Source: Anaerobacillus sp. (GTDB lineage Bacteria > Bacillota > Bacilli > Bacillales_H > Anaerobacillaceae). Taken from it: a DNA stretch of 10,234 bases. The notes below the pieces were generated by a model. The model was not told where the DNA came from and searched no databases. It saw only the letters and a list, made by a program, of their open reading frames with translations. Location of the stretch: assembly GCA_007120055.1 (NCBI GenBank), contig SKOL01000672.1, forward strand, positions 1 through 10,234, read 5' to 3'. Positions within the stretch are counted from its first letter, which is position 1, and each line of letters opens with the position of its first letter. Below are positions 1-6,955 of the stretch, piece after piece. Made by a program: the position numbers and the translations under genes.

Positions 1-1
1 A

Positions 2-181
2 CGGATTAGACGGCAAGTAAATAATAGTGGTCAAGAAGTTGTGTTGCAAAATGTTCGAAGTGTGCACTTTTCCGAATGGAATAATGGAATTGATGTACGA
101 GTAACAGACACATTTGAACAAACACATCAAAAAAGAATTTCTCATTTTTTGCCGTTAGAGGATATGTATAATGAACAATGA
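2..181 (+). CDS. comGF: ComGF, C-terminal part (minor competence pseudopilin), partial at window edge
   Basis: The reading frame is open from base 2 to a TGA at 179-181 and gives 59 residues ending ...LPLEDMYNEQ; the 5' part lies outside the window. ComGF is a minor pseudopilin of the comG operon, needed with ComGC, GD, GE and GG to build the transformation pseudopilus at the membrane. The visible part is the soluble, beta-rich C-terminal region, with a pattern such as VVLQNVRSVHFSEWNNGIDVRV. It carries no diagnostic motif, so the call rests mainly on position: it ends 11 bases inside the start of comGG, the tight overlap expected in this operon. I infer the identity from synteny and do not see the pilin N-terminus. 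Confidence 0.75.
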   Translation, partial: RIRRQVNNSGQEVVLQNVRSVHFSEWNNGIDVRVTDTFEQTHQKRISHFLPLEDMYNEQ

Positions 182-551
182 AAGAGGGTACATTTTACCA
201 ATTACTTTATTTGTTGTTTTTTTGTTGAGTAGTTTTGTGACCTTTCAGTTAAATCAATATATGATTGAGAAAGAAATTATGAATGAAAAAGCTGAAGCTT
301 TTACAGCTGAACGATTAATACAAATGGCGATTGTCGATCTTGAGGATGTTATTGTTAATACAGATAGCAACCCGAATACTGGGACACTGTATTATGAAAA
401 TGGAGAAGTAATGTTCATTATTGAAAGTGAAACAGATGAAATAAAATCAATACATTTAATAAGTAAAACAAGTAGTGATAGATCTAAACAAATGAAATAC
501 TATTATTATTTGAGTAATGAGACTGTGTTACCTTGGTTAAATGAGTTATAA
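171..551 (+). CDS. comGG: ComGG, minor competence pseudopilin
   Basis: The 126-residue protein has a short charged leader (MNNERG), a prepilin-type cleavage point between G6 and Y7, one hydrophobic helix at about residues 7-27, and a soluble domain. The length is close to B. subtilis ComGG (about 124). The prepilin peptidase ComC should cleave after G6, and the mature protein would join the DNA-uptake pseudopilus. The residue at mature position +5 is I, not the Glu found in most pilins; this is typical of ComGG and of tip pseudopilins such as GspK. The start is ATG 171, supported by GAGGA at 158-162 with an 8-base spacer. It overlaps comGF by 11 bases. No terminator follows directly, so transcription probably runs on into yqzE. 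Confidence 0.88.
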   Translation: MNNERGYILPITLFVVFLLSSFVTFQLNQYMIEKEIMNEKAEAFTAERLIQMAIVDLEDVIVNTDSNPNTGTLYYENGEVMFIIESETDEIKSIHLISKTSSDRSKQMKYYYYLSNETVLPWLNEL

Positions 552-671
552 GAAAGAAAGTGTAAATGGAGAAAGGAACTATCAAACAAATTTTGAAATG
601 TAAAAAACGTAGAATAAAAAGTAAGTTGACTTGGTTATACTAGTAAAAAAAATAAAGCTGGTGATGGCCAA

Positions 672-857
672 ATGAAAACAAATGATTATGTTAAGTATGT
701 AACACAACAATTTGTCAGCTATGTCGACACACCGAGTGAACAAAGGAAAGCAGAGAGGGAAGAAAGAAAAGCATCGAAGTTGCCGTTTGCGTATCGGTGG
801 TTCGGTCTTATTCCTTTCGCATTATTGCACACATTTAACTTCAAAAAGAAAAAATAA
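672..857 (+). CDS. yqzE: YqzE family small protein, function unknown
   Basis: This 61-residue protein begins MKTNDYVKYVTQQFVSYVD, has a strongly charged middle (EQRKAEREERKASK, about residues 23-36), then a PFAYRWFGLIPFALL segment (about 38-52) and a lysine-rich end. The pattern and length match the YqzE family, found in Bacillaceae just after comGG. The hydrophobic segment could touch or cross the membrane, but the family's role is not known. The start is supported by GGTGAT at 660-665 with a 6-base spacer. It lies 120 bases after comGG with no terminator between, and the first terminator downstream is at 995-1053, so it is probably the last gene of the comG transcript. An overlapping frame at 712-921 is a shadow. 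Confidence 0.85.
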   Translation: MKTNDYVKYVTQQFVSYVDTPSEQRKAEREERKASKLPFAYRWFGLIPFALLHTFNFKKKK

Positions 858-873
858 AATAATTTTTAAGATT

Positions 874-993
874 AATGAATTTCATAATTCAATATTATCG
901 CCATTAAGCATCTATATGTAGTTGCATTAAATCGCTCGCAACTACATACATATAGTTTGATATGGCTCATTTTAGGTAATTATGAAATTCACT
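874..993 (+). repeat. Palindromic MITE-like repeat, copy 1
   Basis: The ends are a perfect 14-bp inverted repeat, TGAATTTCATAATT at 876-889 and AATTATGAAATTCA at 978-991 (core 116 bp). Inside are GCCAT at 900-904 facing ATGGC at 962-966, and a 10-bp stem ATGTAGTTGC at 916-925 facing GCAACTACAT at 938-947, so nearly the whole element can fold into one imperfect hairpin. The same element recurs at 4000-4085 and 8941-9056 in the same orientation, always between genes. It has no coding capacity and no transposase nearby. It resembles non-autonomous miniature elements of bacteria; I do not recognise a named family. Confidence 0.9.
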
Positions 994-994
994 C

Positions 995-1053
995 AGATGG
1001 CTCTTAATAACTTTCATTTAAAGGGAAAGTAACATAAGGAGTCATCTTTTTTT
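995..1053 (+). terminator. Rho-independent terminator after the comG/yqzE side
   Basis: AGATGGCTC at 995-1003 pairs with GAGTCATCT at 1039-1047 with one G-U pair. The inner ACTTTC (1010-1015) pairs with GAAAGT (1025-1030), with some unpaired bases between the two helices. Seven T residues follow the stem immediately (1047-1053). There is no T-run on the opposite strand, so it should stop only + strand transcription, i.e. the comG-yqzE message. It begins directly after repeat copy 1. Confidence 0.75.
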
Positions 1054-1416
1054 AGTTGGCTTGTTGGTTAGATATTTGTTGGTTAGGGATGCCACTCAAG
1101 TAACTATGCCAAGAAATTGTTCGACCTTCATGAGATTCCTGTCACCATCTAGAATGAAAATTGGAGGTGGATTTTCTTTCACTTCACTGTAAAGCAACTG
1201 ACCTCAATCACATCATGTAACACTTCCTTGCATTGGCTTCGTGCAGCTTTGCGACGAGTAACCGCAGGAGCACACTCTATCGAATTTTAGAGGCTCGTGA
1301 ATGAAAATCCACCTCCAAATACCTATTTTCATACAAAACGCACATGATGGTCATTCCATCACCATCTAATATGGAAAAGTTAGGTGGGAGCGTAGCCTAT
1401 CCAACAAACCAACTAA
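1052..1416. repeat. Inverted-repeat-bounded intergenic segment
   Basis: TTAGTTGGCTTGTTGG at 1052-1067 is matched 15 of 16 by the reverse complement of 1401-1416. A second TTGTTGGTTAG follows the left arm at 1076-1086. The arms enclose structured repeat copy A. This could be a small mobile element with terminal inverted repeats, or nested palindromes. I see no clear target-site duplication, and the structured repeat near 10.1 kb lacks these outer arms inside the window. Confidence 0.5.
1128..1366 (-). repeat. Structured intergenic repeat, copy A
   Basis: Read on -, it begins with a hairpin GATGGT/ACCATC (1366-1361 with 1351-1346), then ATGTGCGTTTTGTAT and GAAAATA. Next is one arm of a long stem (1316-1303), CCTCTAAAATTCG (1293-1281), an 87-base insert, a block TTTACAGTGAAGTGAAAGAA (1193-1174), the second stem arm (1176-1163), ATTTTCATTC (1161-1152) and AGATGGTGAC (1150-1141). 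The stem is a perfect 14-bp pairing of GAAAATCCACCTCC with GGAGGTGGATTTTC. The same blocks in the same order occur on + at 10049-10216. It starts 54 bases after the yqhG stop, in the same direction as that gene. No coding function is evident; it could be a structured RNA or a non-autonomous element. Confidence 0.75.
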
Positions 1417-1420
1417 TCAT

Positions 1421-2227
1421 CTAATGCACTAAAGAAAGCTTATGTTGCGGGTTTAAGTAAAATAAACCTCCATTAATAATAGCGACGTTAATCTTTGGTT
1501 CATACTGCTCCTTTAATGCTTCTACTTCTAAGTGATAGCTAGGAGGTTTTTCCTCTGCATCTTCATAAAAAGTTTCTAACAAATTTAAATCTTGTTGCCA
1601 GCGGTGGTGAGCAGCTTCCGCCCATTGATGGTCGTCTTTTTCAATCATAGAGCGAACTACATTTTCAAGCCGTAACAGTCCACTTTTTGGAGTAATTAAT
1701 GGAGATAAAGTAAAACAAAAATCTGGAATTTTAGGTGTTAACGTCTTTGTTAATAAAATCGAATGAAATTCATCAATGATTTCACCAGTAATTAAATTTA
1801 ACCCTAAAGAAACAACCATATCTTTTTTTCGGTCACATTGATAGGAAACTTTCGCATTTAAGCATAGCCAAGGGTGCAGTGAAGTTGAATTTGCAATATT
1901 CGACGTTTCCTCATATAGTCGAATATAACTTCCTAGTTCTTTAGCAGATTGAAAAATTTGGTGTAGTCTCGGAGAGCCAAAATGAATTTGCTCTCCTTTT
2001 TTATCTTCACTACATTTTTCGGGATCTGTTATAAGAGTCATTTGCATTGGATTTGGCGTGCCACCTGTTTTCTCTAAATAGTGCCAATAAAATGGTCGAT
2101 TCATTAACATTTTATCTAAGTCAATAGAAAGTTGGATGTGTAAATATCCTTCGCTATTTTCAAGGATTGGACTTTCATTTGCTGTAAAATATCTTATTAA
2201 AAAATTATGAATTTCCTGCTGCTGCAT
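1421..2227 (-). CDS. yqhG: YqhG family protein, function unknown
   Basis: Taken from the ATG at 2227 it is 268 residues, beginning MQQQEIHNFLIRYFTANESPI, in good agreement with B. subtilis YqhG (about 263). A longer version from ATG 2248 adds MRESLKE but has no ribosome binding site in front of it, while purine-rich GAGGGAGAG and AAAGAG precede 2227. I recognise the family from its start, length and place beside yqhH; no catalytic motif, signal peptide or membrane segment is visible. Recognisable stretches include RPFYWHYLEKTGGTPNPM and the C-terminal INVAIINGGLFYLNP. It overlaps the end of yqhH by 23 bases and is almost certainly cotranscribed and translationally linked with it. I see no convincing terminator after it. 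Confidence 0.85.
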   Translation of the reverse strand: MQQQEIHNFLIRYFTANESPILENSEGYLHIQLSIDLDKMLMNRPFYWHYLEKTGGTPNPMQMTLITDPEKCSEDKKGEQIHFGSPRLHQIFQSAKELGSYIRLYEETSNIANSTSLHPWLCLNAKVSYQCDRKKDMVVSLGLNLITGEIIDEFHSILLTKTLTPKIPDFCFTLSPLITPKSGLLRLENVVRSMIEKDDHQWAEAAHHRWQQDLNLLETFYEDAEEKPPSYHLEVEALKEQYEPKINVAIINGGLFYLNPQHKLSLVH

Positions 2228-3896
2228 CTCTTTCAGACTCTCCCTCATTCAATTTAATTAATTCAGTTAAGTTGTCCATCTTTACTTTAATTTCACCTTC
2301 ACTTTGAGAGTTCAATAAAATATCTGAAATATGGTCTTCAATATTCGTTAATTCCATTTTAGATAGAATATCATCTAATTCACCAACGACGCGTTCAAAG
2401 AGCCGAATTTTATCATAAAGAAGCGATAAAATATGCTGTTCGACTGTATTTTCGACAGCAAAATTATATATGTGTACATCTTTCTGTTGACCTAAGCGAT
2501 GGATACGCCCAATTCTTTGCTCAATTCTCATAGGATTCCACGGGAGGTCGTAGTTGATGATGTTGTGACAAAATTGTAAGTTGATGCCTTCTCCCCCCGC
2601 TTCAGTAGCGATAAGCACTTGGGCATGGTCTTTAAATAATTGCTTCATCCAATCTTTTTTACCGCGTTTGAAACCACCTCTAAATGGAACAGAACTAATC
2701 CCATGTTGATTAAAAAACCATTGTAAGTAAAGTTGAGTTGCGCGATATTCAGTAAATATAATTACTTTATCGTTAATCTTTTGAACGAGTTCCAACGCTT
2801 TTTCCGCTTTAGAATTTGTCTTTACTAGTTCAATACTTTTAAATATATGCTGTATTTGTTCGGCGACTTCACTCGTATTTGTTAGATTTTCTGCCATGTT
2901 CTTTAATGTTAAAAAGACAGCCTCGCGACTACTACAAACTTCTCTTTGCAAGGTTAGTAAAGAAAAGTGACTTTTAATAATGGAATCTTCCTCATTAGTA
3001 CCTTTATTTTTCAGTGCATTTACTGCATCATATAATTGTTGTTCTTCTTTTGTAAATGAAATATTTATTGTTTCAACAATACGTTTTGTCCATTCGATCC
3101 CCGTATCCTCACGGCGATTACGAACCATTACTTTGTTAACGAGTTCTCTTAGTCTTTCATCGTTTTTCGGTGAACGACTATTTGAACGGAAGTCATTGTC
3201 AAAAGTTTCTTCATCTCCTAAATGGCCTGGTTTTAACAATGATACGAGATTAAATATTTCTTCTAATTTGTTTTGAACAGGGGTAGCTGTAAGAAGAAGA
3301 CAAAACTTTTTCTTTAAGCTTTGGATAAACTCGTAGTTTTTTGTGTTTTTATTTTTTAATTTATGCGCCTCATCAATAATAATTAAATCATAGTTTTGTT
3401 TTAGTACGATGTCTCGATGCGGGTTTCTTTTGGCTGTATCAATAGAAGCAACGACAACATCACATTGCTCCCAAACATAAGTTTTCCTTTGTGGAACTGC
3501 AGGAATGTAAAACTTTTGATTAAGCTCTTGTGACCACTGTGATACAAGTGAGGCAGGTACTAAAATTAGCGCTTTTTTCACTAAACCTCTAATCATATAT
3601 TCTTTTAAAATCAAACCTGCTTCAATCGTTTTCCCAAGACCAACTTCATCTGCTAAAATAGCTTTTCCGTTCATTTGTTCAATTACTTTTTTAGCCACTT
3701 CAAGTTGGTGGGGGAAAATCGTTAAATCAGGGAGGTGCGTTGGAGCAACCAGCCCAGAAAAGTTATCAATCGATAGGTGGTTCTCAGCCTCCATGGCGAG
3801 CTTATATAATTCCCAGCTTGACCAAGGGCCATCATCTTCCATCTTTTTGAGCAATCCTTCCTTCCACGAAGAATCAAAATTTATGTTAATATTCAT
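2205..3896 (-). CDS. yqhH: SNF2-family DEAD/H-box ATPase/helicase YqhH
   Basis: This 563-residue protein has the full SNF2/RapA-like two-lobe ATPase: FPHQ ahead of motif I DEVGLGKT (about 83-90), motif II DEAH (175-178), motif III LTATP (202-206), motif V EAGGEGINLQ (432-441) and motif VI QRIGRIHRLGQ (460-470). Such proteins use ATP to move along duplex DNA and remodel protein-DNA or polymerase complexes; the role of YqhH itself is not established. The length matches B. subtilis YqhH (about 557). I chose ATG 3896 because AAAGGA at 3911-3906 sits 9 bases before it; the upstream in-frame TTG at 3905 would lie against that site. It runs divergently from the gcv operon and overlaps yqhG downstream. 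I found no convincing promoter in the 100 bases upstream. Confidence 0.93.
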   Translation of the reverse strand: MNININFDSSWKEGLLKKMEDDGPWSSWELYKLAMEAENHLSIDNFSGLVAPTHLPDLTIFPHQLEVAKKVIEQMNGKAILADEVGLGKTIEAGLILKEYMIRGLVKKALILVPASLVSQWSQELNQKFYIPAVPQRKTYVWEQCDVVVASIDTAKRNPHRDIVLKQNYDLIIIDEAHKLKNKNTKNYEFIQSLKKKFCLLLTATPVQNKLEEIFNLVSLLKPGHLGDEETFDNDFRSNSRSPKNDERLRELVNKVMVRNRREDTGIEWTKRIVETINISFTKEEQQLYDAVNALKNKGTNEEDSIIKSHFSLLTLQREVCSSREAVFLTLKNMAENLTNTSEVAEQIQHIFKSIELVKTNSKAEKALELVQKINDKVIIFTEYRATQLYLQWFFNQHGISSVPFRGGFKRGKKDWMKQLFKDHAQVLIATEAGGEGINLQFCHNIINYDLPWNPMRIEQRIGRIHRLGQQKDVHIYNFAVENTVEQHILSLLYDKIRLFERVVGELDDILSKMELTNIEDHISDILLNSQSEGEIKVKMDNLTELIKLNEGESERDAAAGNS

Positions 3897-3999
3897 GGCC
3901 ACCAATCCTTTCTAGAAAATGAAAACCCTTTCATGTTCGTTAAAATAATGATTGCCAATTAAACGTACGTAGTGATAGGATAATATATAGAGTTACTTT

Positions 4000-4085
4000 A
4001 ATGAATTTCATAATTCAGTATTAACGCCATTAAGTAACTATATGTAGTTTGATATAGCTCATTTTAGGTAATTATGAAATTCACT
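4000..4085 (+). repeat. Palindromic MITE-like repeat, copy 2 (short form)
   Basis: It has the same perfect 14-bp ends as copies 1 and 3 (4002-4015 and 4070-4083) and the same flanking blocks (CGCCATTAAG, GTTTGATAT, GCTCATTTTAGG), but the core is only 82 bp. The internal ATGTAGTTGC/GCAACTACAT hairpin is absent. A smaller apex AACTA-TATG-TAGTT (4036-4049) is present instead. It lies between the divergent yqhH and the gcv promoter, about 30 bases upstream of the putative gcv -35 site. Confidence 0.88.
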
Positions 4086-4115
4086 CACTTAATAATGATT
4101 AGTATGGACAAAGAA

Positions 4116-4143
4116 TTGAAAAAACATGAATAATACACATAAT
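4116..4143 (+). promoter_or_regulatory. Probable SigA promoter of the gcv operon
   Basis: TTGAAA at 4116-4121 and CATAAT at 4138-4143 are separated by 16 bases and each differs from the SigA consensus at one position. Initiation would fall near 4150, just before the first paired bases of the riboswitch leader (GCG at 4153-4155), as needed for the full RNA to form. The region is AT-rich, so chance matches are possible; the agreement with the riboswitch start is the main support. Confidence 0.55.
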
Positions 4144-4150
4144 TAAATAG

Positions 4151-4416
4151 TAGCGAATGAGAACAAGGGGAGAGACTGCAATTATTAAATTCAGAAGCTT
4201 TAGAAAAGCTTTTGCCGCAGCGCCGAAGGAGCAAGCGTTTTCGTGAATCTCTCAGGCAAAAAGACTCTTGTTTGACGCAACTCTGGAGAGTGTCTTATGT
4301 TCATTTAAAAGACCACCCACGAGGAAAATTCCATTTTTATCATTACTAAGTGGAATAAACTTTCTGGTTTAAGGACAGAGAAATACATCTTACGGTGTAT
4401 TTCTCTGTCTTTTTTT
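4151..4416 (+). promoter_or_regulatory. Tandem glycine riboswitch (gcvT leader), ON switch
   Basis: Two glycine aptamers are visible in tandem. Aptamer 1 closes with CAAGGG (4164-4169) against CTCTTG (4265-4270) and holds the family cores GCGCCGAAGGAGCAA (4220-4234) and TGAATCTCTCAGGC (4244-4257). Aptamer 2 closes with CTCTG (4281-4285) against CAGAG (4376-4380), with a P2 hairpin GTCTT/AAGAC and a P3 stem ATTCCA/TGGAAT (4328-4333, 4351-4356). The leader-linker kink-turn can be read directly: leader GCG-AAT-GA (4153-4160) faces linker GA-CGC (4274-4278). The CAGAG that closes aptamer 2 is also part of the terminator's 5' arm, so the two structures exclude each other. Glycine binding should therefore block termination and turn on gcvT-gcvPA-gcvPB. 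Confidence 0.95.
4374..4416 (+). terminator. Riboswitch-controlled intrinsic terminator
   Basis: GACAGAGAAATACA (4374-4387) and TGTATTTCTCTGTC (4396-4409) form a perfect 14-bp stem with an 8-base loop, followed by seven T residues (4410-4416). Its 5' arm includes the 3' strand of the aptamer 2 closing helix. It should form by default when glycine is scarce. Confidence 0.93.
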
Positions 4417-4491
4417 ATAAAAACAAACCTTTTAGCCAAACTTGTATTAGAAGTGAAATTTTTTTAGGTTAATGAAAATGGAGGTAATTTC

Positions 4492-5589
4492 ATGTCTACA
4501 TTAAAAACAACACCACTTATCGAAGTATATAAGGATTACGGTGGCAAAACAATTGACTTTGGTGGCTGGGACTTACCAGTACAATTTAGTAGTATTAAAG
4601 AAGAACATCAAGCTGTAAGAGAAAGAGCCGGCCTTTTTGATGTGTCTCATATGGGTGAGTTTACTGTAAAAGGCGACCGTGCTGAAAGTTACTTACAAAA
4701 ACTAGTGACAAACGATGTTTCGAAGTTAAAGGTTGGCGGTGCGCAATATACGGCAATGTGTTACGAGGACGGTGGGACCGTTGACGATTTGATCATATAT
4801 AAAAAGGCAGATGATGACTTTTTAATCGTCGTAAATGCTTCTAATATTGAAAAAGACTTTGAATGGATGGAAAAACATTTAGTAGATGGTGTCCGTTTAA
4901 ACAACATTTCAGATGAAATTGCTCAGCTTGCTATCCAAGGACCAATTGCTGAGGAATTGTTACAAAAATTAACATCAACGAATCTTTCAGAAATCACATT
5001 CTTTAAGTTTCAAGACGATGTTGAAATTGAAGGAGCTAAAGTATTAGTTTCAAGAACTGGTTACACCGGTGAAGATGGTTTTGAAATTTATTGTCAAAAA
5101 GCTGATGCAGTAATGCTTTGGAAAAAAATATTAGAAGTCGGTAAAGCAGATGGAGTCCTACCGTGTGGGTTAGGTTCGAGGGATACCCTCCGTTTTGAAG
5201 CACGCCTTGCTTTATATGGCCAAGAGTTAACTAGTGAGATTACCCCTTTAGAAGCTGGGATTGGCTTTGCAGTAAAGGTTGACAAAGATAGTGACTTCTT
5301 CGGAAAAGAGACACTAAAACTTCAAAAAGAAGAAGGCTTAAAGAGAAAAATTGTCGGTCTAGAAATGATCGATAAAGGAATTCCACGAACTGGTTACGGA
5401 GTTTTCGTAGGTGAAAACCAGGTTGGAGCTATTACAAGTGGTACACAATCACCAACATTAAATAAAAATGTAGGTTTAGCTATAGTAGACATTGAGTTTG
5501 CGCCATTAAATACAATTGTGGAAGTTCAAGTAAGAAAAAAACGTTTAAAAGCAAAAGTAGTGAAAACACCATTTTATAAGCGAGCTTAA
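4492..5589 (+). CDS. gcvT: Aminomethyltransferase, glycine cleavage system T protein
   Basis: GcvT takes the aminomethyl group from the lipoyl arm of GcvH, releases ammonia and passes the one-carbon unit to tetrahydrofolate as 5,10-methylene-THF in the cytosol. The 365-residue protein has the expected family length (B. subtilis about 362) and typical motifs: [13 protein letters not shown] (20-32), LFDVSHMGE (48-56), GGTVDDLI (94-101) with the folate-site aspartate, and [11 protein letters not shown] near residue 228. The C-terminal barrel domain is complete. The start is ATG 4492 with GGAGGT at 4480-4485 and a 6-base spacer. It is the first gene after the glycine riboswitch and lies 19 bases before gcvPA. 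Confidence 0.97.
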   Translation: MSTLKTTPLIEVYKDYGGKTIDFGGWDLPVQFSSIKEEHQAVRERAGLFDVSHMGEFTVKGDRAESYLQKLVTNDVSKLKVGGAQYTAMCYEDGGTVDDLIIYKKADDDFLIVVNASNIEKDFEWMEKHLVDGVRLNNISDEIAQLAIQGPIAEELLQKLTSTNLSEITFFKFQDDVEIEGAKVLVSRTGYTGEDGFEIYCQKADAVMLWKKILEVGKADGVLPCGLGSRDTLRFEARLALYGQELTSEITPLEAGIGFAVKVDKDSDFFGKETLKLQKEEGLKRKIVGLEMIDKGIPRTGYGVFVGENQVGAITSGTQSPTLNKNVGLAIVDIEFAPLNTIVEVQVRKKRLKAKVVKTPFYKRA

Positions 5590-5608
5590 ATCAAAGGGGG
5601 ACGTTAAA

Positions 5609-6955
5609 GTGAAATTTCGTTATTTGCCAGTAACAGAGCAAGATAAAAAAGAAATGATGGATGAGATTGGAGTTAACTCGGTCGAAGAACTTTTTAGTGA
5701 CATTCCAGAAAAAATACGCTTTGAAGGGGAAATGGATTTAAAAGAAGCGCTATCAGAGCCCGGGATCTTAAAAGAATTAGGAAGAATGGCTAGTAAAAAT
5801 GCTAATAGTGGGGACTATACTTCATTTTTAGGGGCTGGTGTTTATGAACACTATATACCTTCAGTTGTCGACCATATCATTTCAAGATCGGAATTTTATA
5901 CTGCTTATACACCGTATCAGCCTGAAATTTCCCAAGGTGAATTACAAGCGATTTTTGAGTTTCAAACAATGATTAGTGAATTAACGGGCATGGAGTTGGC
6001 AAACTCATCTATGTATGACGGACCAACTGCACTCTCAGAAGCTGCAATGATGAGTGCGGGGCAAACGAAGAAGAAAACGATTCTTGTTTCAAAAGCTGTA
6101 CATCCTGAAGCGAGAGAAGTAATTAAGACGAATGCAAAGGGACAAAATTTAACGGTTGTTGAAATTGAAACCGAAGACGGAGTCACGAATATTGATGACC
6201 TCAGTCAAAAATATGATGATAACACTGCTTGTGTTGTCGTTCAATACCCTAACTTTTTCGGAAATGTCGAAAACTTAGCAGAAATTGAAAAAATCGCTCA
6301 TTCGAAAAAAGGACTATTTGTCGTTTCAAGTAATCCACTTGCACTAGGTATATTGAAGCCACCAGGAAAGTTTGGGGCAGATATCGTTGTTGGTGATGCT
6401 CAACCATTTGGTATTTCAGCTCAGTTTGGTGGACCTCATTGTGGATTTTTTGCGACAACGAAAAAACTAATGCGTAAAGTACCAGGAAGATTAGTTGGGC
6501 AAACAACTGACGATCAAGGACAACGTGGTTTTGTTTTAACATTGCAAGCTCGTGAACAGCATATTCGCCGTGATAAAGCGACTTCCAACATCTGTTCAAA
6601 CCAAGCTTTAAATGCGTTAGCAGCTTCTGTAGCTATGAGTGCATTAGGTAAGACTGGCATAAAAGAAATGGCTCTACAAAACATTCAAAAAGCAAATTAC
6701 GCTAAAAAAGCGTTTTTAAACAACGGATTTACTGTTGCCTTTTCTAAAAATGCTATTTTTAACGAGTTCGTAATTAAGCTATCAAAGCCAGTAAACGAAG
6801 TTAATGAAATGTTATTACAAAAAGGAATTATTGGTGGCTATGATCTAGGAAGAGATTTCTCTGAATTCGAAAATCATATGACGATTGCTATTACCGAACT
6901 GCGTTCTAAAGAGCAGATCGATAACCTTATTTCTGCATTGGAGGGAGTAAAATAA
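5609..6955 (+). CDS. gcvPA: Glycine dehydrogenase (decarboxylating) subunit 1, P protein alpha part
   Basis: GcvPA is the N-terminal half of the split P protein found in Bacillota; with GcvPB it decarboxylates glycine and transfers the aminomethyl group to GcvH. The 448 residues match the B. subtilis length. Family stretches include [39 protein letters not shown], the DAQPFG and [10 protein letters not shown] region, and [20 protein letters not shown]. This half has a PLP-enzyme fold but does not carry the PLP lysine. The start is GTG 5609, with AAAGGGGG (5593-5600) 8 bases before it and [13 protein letters not shown] matching the family N-terminus. The stop TAA overlaps the gcvPB start by one base. 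A 116-residue antisense frame at 6249-6599 and a shorter one at 5962-6186 are shadows. Confidence 0.97.
   Translation: MKFRYLPVTEQDKKEMMDEIGVNSVEELFSDIPEKIRFEGEMDLKEALSEPGILKELGRMASKNANSGDYTSFLGAGVYEHYIPSVVDHIISRSEFYTAYTPYQPEISQGELQAIFEFQTMISELTGMELANSSMYDGPTALSEAAMMSAGQTKKKTILVSKAVHPEAREVIKTNAKGQNLTVVEIETEDGVTNIDDLSQKYDDNTACVVVQYPNFFGNVENLAEIEKIAHSKKGLFVVSSNPLALGILKPPGKFGADIVVGDAQPFGISAQFGGPHCGFFATTKKLMRKVPGRLVGQTTDDQGQRGFVLTLQAREQHIRRDKATSNICSNQALNALAASVAMSALGKTGIKEMALQNIQKANYAKKAFLNNGFTVAFSKNAIFNEFVIKLSKPVNEVNEMLLQKGIIGGYDLGRDFSEFENHMTIAITELRSKEQIDNLISALEGVK

Noticed and set aside
626..641. TTGACT and TATACT just before yqzE as a separate promoter
   Set aside because: The two hexamers are only 4 bases apart and neither has a partner at proper spacing, so yqzE is better seen as part of the comG transcript.
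712..921. 69-residue open frame on +
   Set aside because: It overlaps yqzE in another frame and runs into repeat copy 1; yqzE has the ribosome site and family match.
1052..1416. A CRISPR array or tRNA in the gene-free stretch
   Set aside because: There are no regularly spaced identical repeats, and no cloverleaf; the repeats are inverted and occur in pairs.
2980..3276. 98-residue open frame on +
   Set aside because: It is antisense within yqhH, which has all SNF2 motifs in the other frame; it has no family features.
3919..3934. ATGAAA-ACCC-TTTCAT palindrome upstream of yqhH as an operator
   Set aside because: A 6-bp inverted repeat in AT-rich DNA is expected by chance, and I know of no regulator with this site here.
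6249..6599. 116-residue open frame on -
   Set aside because: It lies wholly antisense to conserved gcvPA sequence and shows no recognisable domain.
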